DNA from: Candidatus Obscuribacterales bacterium
Lineage (GTDB): Bacteria > Cyanobacteriota > Vampirovibrionia > Obscuribacterales > Obscuribacteraceae
Assembly (NCBI GenBank): GCA_021732245.1
Contig: JAKFVJ010000420.1
Location: forward strand, 1 to 10,240
Length of the DNA stretch: 10,240 nt
Direction: 5' to 3'
In this document: positions 6,206 to 10,240 of the stretch, in pieces
How the letters are laid out: every line of letters starts with the position of its first letter
Position numbering within the stretch: position 1 is the stretch's first letter
The notes under the pieces: generated by a model
What the model was told of the DNA's origin: nothing
The model's database searches: none
Seen by the model: only the letters and a program-made list of their open reading frames with translations
Translations under genes and position numbers: made by a program

Positions 6206-6234
6206 AAAAAGCTCGCCCAACGGCGAGCTTTTTT
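6206..6234 (+). terminator. Rho-independent terminator
   Basis: AAAAAGCTCGCC (6206-6217), loop CAAC, then GGCGAGCTTTTT (6222-6233) followed by a further T. The 12-bp stem begins with A's matched to the T tract. It ends transcription of the small helical protein gene 22 nt after its stop codon. Confidence 0.9.
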
Positions 6235-6244
6235 GCTTTATAAA

Positions 6245-6385
6245 GGGCGCATGCAATGCGCCCCTACAATGAGCATGAAAACGTGCGGGATGCTCGACAC
6301 ATAACAATTCTGGTTCTGCGTACGCGTGCATTGCATGTCCAAAATTACAAGCTTGGTCCTATGTAGGGGCGCATTGCATGCGCCC
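6245..6385. repeat. MITE-like element with perfect 24-bp inverted ends
   Basis: The left end (6245-6268, beginning GGGCGCATGCAATGCG) and the right end (6362-6385, ending GCATTGCATGCGCCC) are exact reverse complements of 24 bp, with no mismatch. Each end is itself nearly palindromic (GGGCGCAT-gca-ATGCGCCC) and would form a small hairpin. The approximately 93-bp interior contains no coding frame. This is typical of a non-autonomous miniature inverted-repeat transposon. The element lies between a terminator and the next gene and has no obvious flanking target-site duplication. Confidence 0.85.
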
Positions 6386-6475
6386 GCACAAGTGCACGCC
6401 CTCACTAGTAAAATCACGCTGTGCGCGTCTCACAATTCCACGTATCATGTATCCGCACTCTAAGCTGGTAAAAGT

Positions 6476-7465
6476 ATGCCCATCGACACAGCCGCAATTA
6501 GAAATTCCGTCGAGCAGAAGCGTCACAAGAAGACGAATGATCCGACATTTGTCGTCCGTTCATATTGCCCTATCTACTTGCTAGCCAAAGACATGACGAC
6601 AGCGGCTGAAACAGGCGACACCGTCCACCCAATTCGTGTGTTCAAAATCGCCAGCGATGAGGAATTCAAAGCATTCCAGCATGTCATCATTCCGGCATTC
6701 CGCGAACTCGACTGGGACGAATATGATGTTCGTCAAGCTGAACGTCAATTCATCGAATCAGCCAACTTCGAATTGAAGCCTGAAGATCACACGCTACTTA
6801 TGTCCTACTACCGTGGCGAAGTGGCTCACGAAGTAATTGCGCCGTTGTTGGAAAACATGAGCGAATCGGATGCCGAAAAGATAATGGTGCCGTATCGCAA
6901 AAAAGCGTGCCGCGTTTTTGTCGCTAAAAATATCGAAGGCTGCTCCGACTGGCTAGTGGAGAAGATGCCTGAAGGCAGCGTCCACCAGAATGTGGCGCAA
7001 AATGACTATCGTTCCATAGAGCGCAAGTACAAATCCATTCCAGATCACATAATTGACCACACGGTATTTAAAGATCTTCTTTCGCACCTCATTCACATGA
7101 CGAAAGAATCGAGGCCGGATGCAAAATCCATGCACATCACTGCTTGGATGATGACGTGTTACACATGGACGAATGGTCCAACGACGAATTCTCCCGAAGG
7201 CATTCATCAAGACGGCGCCAACTTTATTGTTTCGGCTTATGTCATAGAACGCACCAACGTAGTCGGCGGAGCCAGCCGCATTTTCCACGCCGGCAATATG
7301 AAACAACCAATCATGAAATTCCTCTTGAGTCCCGGTGAAGGACTTTTTCAGGCCGACGCTACGTCGCCACTTTGGCACGACGTCACACATATCGAAATTG
7401 CAGATGAACGCCAACCTTTCGGCGTCCGCAGCCTAATCGGCTTCGATGTGTATGTGAACGGGTAG
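6476..7465 (+). CDS. 2-oxoglutarate/Fe(II)-dependent dioxygenase, PF10014-like
   Basis: The 329-residue protein has a C-terminal double-stranded beta-helix of the 2OG-Fe dioxygenase (PF10014) type, the family of bacterial free L-isoleucine hydroxylases. The iron ligands are visible: GIHQDGANF gives His244 and Asp246, and the distal His is most likely His301 in LWHDVTHI. Arg318 in GVRSLIGF is a suitable 2-oxoglutarate binder. VGGASRIF (263-270) matches the family's GGxxR(I/V)(Y/F) strand. The N-terminal 150 residues are unlike the short founding members and may hold a substrate-specificity domain; the substrate is unknown, possibly a free amino acid or a larger molecule. The start is uncertain: ATG 6476 has only a weak SD, and ATG 6593 is an alternative. 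The gene sits between two MITE-like repeats. Confidence 0.8.
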   Translation: MPIDTAAIRNSVEQKRHKKTNDPTFVVRSYCPIYLLAKDMTTAAETGDTVHPIRVFKIASDEEFKAFQHVIIPAFRELDWDEYDVRQAERQFIESANFELKPEDHTLLMSYYRGEVAHEVIAPLLENMSESDAEKIMVPYRKKACRVFVAKNIEGCSDWLVEKMPEGSVHQNVAQNDYRSIERKYKSIPDHIIDHTVFKDLLSHLIHMTKESRPDAKSMHITAWMMTCYTWTNGPTTNSPEGIHQDGANFIVSAYVIERTNVVGGASRIFHAGNMKQPIMKFLLSPGEGLFQADATSPLWHDVTHIEIADERQPFGVRSLIGFDVYVNG

Positions 7466-7469
7466 ATTC

Positions 7470-7599
7470 GTCATCCTGAGCCCTTCGCTTCGCTCGAGGG
7501 CAGGCTCCGCGAAGGATCTGCCGTAACTGTTCTACGTTCGGGTTGATAACCGCGAACCTAGTATCCTCGCGGTAGATTCTTCGCCTTGCTCAGAATGAC
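7470..7599. repeat. Imperfect inverted repeat element of the GTCATYCTGAGC type
   Basis: The left end GTCATCCTGAGC (7470-7481) and the right end GCTCAGAATGAC (7588-7599) are reverse complements with a single mismatch. Further in, GCGAAGGATCTGCCG pairs with CGGTAGATTCTTCGC with mismatches. Repeats starting GTCATTCTGAGC and GAAGCGAAGAATC are widespread interspersed elements in bacterial genomes; this copy is degenerate, about 130 bp long, and starts 4 bp after the dioxygenase stop, so it may also act as a transcription end. No coding capacity is seen. Confidence 0.75.
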
Positions 7600-7911
7600 A
7601 AAAGGAATGTGTTCGACGTGACAAACTAGTGAGTACACATAGCGCGACTAGCAGAGGATCGCTTGAAAACTGTGCGTCCTCTCATAAAACAGGGTCAAAT
7701 GCGCCCCGAAAGGCTTACTTTAAAAATCTTGAATTAGGTTTCCAAGGCCGGATTTTTGTAGGTTTAAGGCATCAATTTCTATTTCAAATAAACCTAGATC
7801 AAAACAACCGCTAAACAAGCAACAGCAAACAATTATCGATATCTCCATTCAGCATTCCGCTGAGAGATACATTCCTCGCAGTCGACACACAAACTCACCG
7901 AGGCAAAAAGC
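7600..7911. other. Intergenic stretch without a supported gene
   Basis: About 310 bp between the interspersed repeat and the S41 homologue. The only frame, 7629-7814, is low in coding character and has no SD. TAGGTTTA (7759-7766) and TAAACCTA (7789-7796) form an 8-bp inverted repeat with a 22-nt loop. No tRNA or rRNA is seen. The promoter of the following gene should lie here but I cannot place it. Confidence 0.5.
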
Positions 7912-8787
7912 ATGTTTACCAAATTCCCCATCACAGCGCATGCAGCGCTCTTTTCTCTCGTGTTCGTCCTTTCACTTTGTGCCGGACTCTTTTGGCTGGA
8001 CCATTTTGTTCAACCAACACAATCCGGCACAGTCAAGTCGACTTACAAGCGCACGCCCAATCCACCAACTCTTAAATGGAAGAAATGTACTCCCGATGTC
8101 GGCTACATCCGCGCCGAGACATTCGGTGATTACGACTCGGCGTGGAAGACGCGTGATGCTTACAACGACTTAAAGGACTGCAAAGCAATCATCTTCGACG
8201 TGCGCGAATGTGATGGCGGATCATTTCCCGCCACGCTTTCCATGATCGAACTTGCTTCCGACTGGGGCACCGAATGTTCGTTTGAAGCATTCATTGCCCA
8301 GGAAAATAAACGCATCCGCAAAGAGTATCGCCTTAACGGCGGCTCACGGGAAGTTTATTCCTATGGGCCAGGCGAGCCAGCCGGTCCGCAATATGAGAGC
8401 CGTGAATTCAACTACGCAGGCAGTCGCCTGATGGTTGTGCTCGGCAACGAGGACACTGAAGGTGGAGCGGAAATTTTTCTTGTCTCGCTCAAGGAAAATG
8501 GTCGCGCCAAATTCATCGGCGAAACCACGCGAGGAAATGCGTGGGAAAGAATCGTCGTGAAAAATAAAAACGGGCAAGAGTACTACATCGATGATGCGTA
8601 CATCTACAGCCCAAATGGCCGTCCAATGTGTTATGGACGGGGCAGTGGCGTAACCACAGAGCCTGACAAAGGTTTCGAAGTCAAAGCAGACAAAGACATT
8701 GTCTTTGGCAGCGATAACGACAATCAGTTGAAGTTCGCAGTTGAGTATTTAACCAACGAACTTGCGAAGAAACCGAAAAAGAAATAG
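7912..8787 (+). CDS. S41 (C-terminal processing) peptidase homologue, catalytically inactive, PDZ-less
   Basis: The 291-residue protein has an N-terminal membrane anchor (residues about 10-30), so the rest lies outside the cytoplasm. It has a TSPc-type domain: VGYIRAETFGDY (63-74), CKAIIFDVRECDGG (90-103, the RxxxGG turn) and a strand/helix MVVLGNEDTEGGAEIFLVSLKENGRAKFIGETTRGN (174-209). Aligned to C-terminal proteases, the catalytic Ser position is Gly184 and the Lys position 25 residues later is Asn209. Both members of the dyad are missing, as is a PDZ domain. The next gene, an S41 protease, has both residues. It may bind peptides or regulate the active protease. The SD GAGG (7900-7903) lies 8 nt before the ATG. 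Confidence 0.8.
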   Translation: MFTKFPITAHAALFSLVFVLSLCAGLFWLDHFVQPTQSGTVKSTYKRTPNPPTLKWKKCTPDVGYIRAETFGDYDSAWKTRDAYNDLKDCKAIIFDVRECDGGSFPATLSMIELASDWGTECSFEAFIAQENKRIRKEYRLNGGSREVYSYGPGEPAGPQYESREFNYAGSRLMVVLGNEDTEGGAEIFLVSLKENGRAKFIGETTRGNAWERIVVKNKNGQEYYIDDAYIYSPNGRPMCYGRGSGVTTEPDKGFEVKADKDIVFGSDNDNQLKFAVEYLTNELAKKPKKK

Positions 8788-8804
8788 TTATCACCACACA
8801 TAAC

Positions 8805-8840
8805 AAAAGAGGCGCGCCGAAAGGTAGCGCCTCTTTTTTT
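8805..8840 (+). terminator. Rho-independent terminator
   Basis: AAAAGAGGCGC (8805-8815) pairs with GCGCCTCTTTT (8827-8837) around an 11-nt loop, followed by more T's. It separates the inactive S41 homologue from the active protease gene, so the two are transcribed independently or by partial read-through. Confidence 0.88.
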
Positions 8841-8860
8841 CCAGCCTACGGCTGGGAGGT
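8841..8860 (+). promoter_or_regulatory. Hairpin overlapping the Shine-Dalgarno site of the S41 protease gene
   Basis: CCAGCC (8841-8846), TAC, GGCTGG (8850-8855) is a perfect 6-bp stem with a 3-nt loop. It ends inside GGGAGGT (8854-8860), the SD of the ATG at 8867, and starts right after the terminator T tract. In read-through RNA the hairpin would partly mask the SD and so could limit translation. This is an inference from position and pairing. Confidence 0.4.
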
Positions 8861-8866
8861 ACACGT

Positions 8867-10222
8867 ATGTCTACTCGCAAAAACAAAACCCTCGTAAATA
8901 GCCTGGTTTTCACCGGCATGACCGCATTTTTCGCGGCTCTCACAGTTATCATCTTTTCAATAAGACCGATGTTTTCGCTTACAGAAGGACCGGAAGCCTT
9001 CGAGACAAAGAGCGAAGGCTTGAGTCTCTATCATGAGGTTTGGGAAAAGACTCAAGAGTCCCTTGTATTCACTGACAGACTTAAAGACTGGTCCAAGTGG
9101 GAGCACAAGTTCGACGACAAGATCAAATCCAAAGCCGATGGCATCAAATACGCCAAAGAAATGACGGAGTCCCTGGAAGATCCTTACACGAGAGTATTGG
9201 ATGAAAAAGAAACCCAGGACGAGTCCAACAGCATGCAAGGCAAATTCGTGGGCATCGGTATTCAATTCAACGCTGCTCGCAATGAGAAAGGCGAAGTGGT
9301 GCAGAACAAAGATAAGGCTTCAATGCCTAATCACGACGACAAAAATCGTCCTACCGTTTACCGAATCATCAAGGACACGCCCGCATTCGCCGCCGGCATC
9401 AAGAGCGGTGACGCAATTGTAACCGTCAACGGTAAGTCTTCGGTTGGAATGAGCATGCAACAGTTAGTGGAGAGCATCAGAGGTCAGGAAAACACCTACG
9501 TCACGCTTGAACTTCAACGCGGCGACAAGCTGCTGACTGTCAAAGTTCAACGCAGTAAGTTTGATATTCCATCAGTGGAATACCACACTCTACCCGACAA
9601 TTTGGGATATCTGCAAATAACCTCGTTTATGTCGGCAAACACCGGCAACGAATGCCTCAAGGCACTCAGGGCTATGAAGAATTGCCGAGGTATCGTTCTC
9701 GATTTGAGAGACAATCCAGGTGGTCAGGTCTCAAGCGCTAAAGATGTCATGGCATTGTTTGAAGACGGTGGGGTACTGATGCGTGTTCGCGAGCGCCAAG
9801 GTGGCTTCACCTCCGAAGGGGCACTGCCGATAGACAATTCCATGCCGCACATTGCCGCAAAAACTCCGCTGGTCGTCCTGGTTAACGGTAATTCGGCAAG
9901 CGCTGCAGAAATTGTTTCTGGAGCATTGCACGACAACCGCCACATCAAACTGGTCGGCACTAAGACTTTCGGTAAAGGGCTTATGCAAGGTGTCTTCCCG
10001 CTGCATTCGGCAAAAGGTGTCCTTATGCATGTAACAATTGCTCAGTGGCTAACTCCAAATGGCATCTGTCCTGGTTCCGGACGAACCAAGATAGAAGAAC
10101 CAAGTGGATTGCCGGCAGATGTTACTTGCGAGCAAGGAGCCAACTTTGAATACGACTCGCCTAAGGACAATCAACTTCAGCGCGCCATTGAAGTGCTGAA
10201 AGAAGAGATATCCAAGAAATAA
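8867..10222 (+). CDS. S41-family C-terminal processing protease (membrane-anchored, PDZ domain)
   Basis: The 451-residue protease has an N-terminal membrane helix (about 12-33), a helical region (40-115, including the SLEDPYTRVL motif of the family), a PDZ domain (about 124-228, with VGIGIQFN and the GIKSGDAIVTVNGK loop) and a TSPc catalytic domain (240-400). LGYLQITSF, RGIVLDLRDNPGG (274-286) and NGNSASAAEIVSGAL (340-354) carry the nucleophile Ser345; the general base is Lys370 in TKTFGKG, 25 residues later as in CtpA and Prc. Length is usual for CtpA-like enzymes. They process exported or photosystem/envelope proteins at C-termini. The start at 8867 has a strong SD (GGGAGGT). It follows an inactive paralogue and probably acts in the periplasm or on the outer face of the membrane. 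Confidence 0.95.
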   Translation: MSTRKNKTLVNSLVFTGMTAFFAALTVIIFSIRPMFSLTEGPEAFETKSEGLSLYHEVWEKTQESLVFTDRLKDWSKWEHKFDDKIKSKADGIKYAKEMTESLEDPYTRVLDEKETQDESNSMQGKFVGIGIQFNAARNEKGEVVQNKDKASMPNHDDKNRPTVYRIIKDTPAFAAGIKSGDAIVTVNGKSSVGMSMQQLVESIRGQENTYVTLELQRGDKLLTVKVQRSKFDIPSVEYHTLPDNLGYLQITSFMSANTGNECLKALRAMKNCRGIVLDLRDNPGGQVSSAKDVMALFEDGGVLMRVRERQGGFTSEGALPIDNSMPHIAAKTPLVVLVNGNSASAAEIVSGALHDNRHIKLVGTKTFGKGLMQGVFPLHSAKGVLMHVTIAQWLTPNGICPGSGRTKIEEPSGLPADVTCEQGANFEYDSPKDNQLQRAIEVLKEEISKK

Positions 10223-10240
10223 CCGTCTCATGCGGTCATT

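Noticed and set aside
6378..6584. 68-codon frame starting within the right end of the MITE
   Set aside because: It overlaps the repeat and the start of the dioxygenase in another frame and shows no domain.
6953..7414. 153-codon minus-strand frame inside the dioxygenase gene
   Set aside because: It is antisense to a gene with clear catalytic motifs; its sequence resembles no domain.
7629..7814. 61-codon plus-strand frame in the gap before the S41 homologue
   Set aside because: It has no SD, odd composition and no recognisable domain, and lies in low-complexity intergenic DNA.
9724..10030. Minus-strand frames of 78 and 99 codons inside the S41 protease gene
   Set aside because: They are antisense to the conserved catalytic domain and have no translation signals.
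1..10240. CRISPR array, tRNA, rRNA or complete insertion sequence
   Set aside because: No regularly spaced direct repeats, no cloverleaf or rRNA segments and no transposase frame were seen; only small MITE-like elements are present.

Overview
The window comes from a mid-GC bacterial chromosome with a patchwork of short operons, small transposon-derived repeats and acquired genes. Strong Shine-Dalgarno sites, hairpin-plus-T terminators and an envelope-type S41 processing protease fit a Gram-negative-like bacterium. A cyanobacterial relative such as a non-photosynthetic Melainabacteria/Obscuribacterales-type organism is only a guess from overall flavour; no marker gene proves it.

Positions 1-1600 are visibly A+T-rich up to about 1130. 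A partial unknown gene enters from the left edge and is closely followed by a gene whose C-terminal half resembles the nucleoside 2-deoxyribosyltransferase superfamily. This pair runs straight into the C-terminal remnant of a nitrilase-superfamily hydrolase, as if its arrival had destroyed that gene. A bidirectional terminator closes the block.

Positions 1620-3870 hold a minus-strand AAA_14/DUF4143 ATPase. Divergent from it is a MazE/MazF-type toxin-antitoxin pair with a recognisable promoter, followed by a small four-helix membrane protein of the phage-holin-4_2 type.

Positions 3900-5700 hold a putative DNA-binding module: phased GGTCA half-sites, a protein with a predicted helix-turn-helix-like core and Lys/Ala-rich tails, and 6 nt later a small ribbon-helix-helix reading frame. 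That frame stops at a TAG (5129-5131) and then stays open in the same frame to 5698. It therefore looks like one gene split by an amber codon.

Positions 5800-7600 hold a small helical protein with its own -10 box and terminator, a MITE-like element with perfect 24-bp inverted ends, a 2-oxoglutarate/Fe(II) dioxygenase of the PF10014 type, and a second MITE-like repeat.

Positions 7900-10222 hold two S41 (C-terminal processing) peptidase-family genes separated by a terminator. The first lacks a PDZ domain and both catalytic residues (Ser to Gly, Lys to Asn). The second is a complete membrane-anchored PDZ-S41 protease with an intact Ser345/Lys370 dyad. The active/inactive pairing, the amber-split gene and the gene pair joined to the nitrilase remnant are the most noteworthy features.
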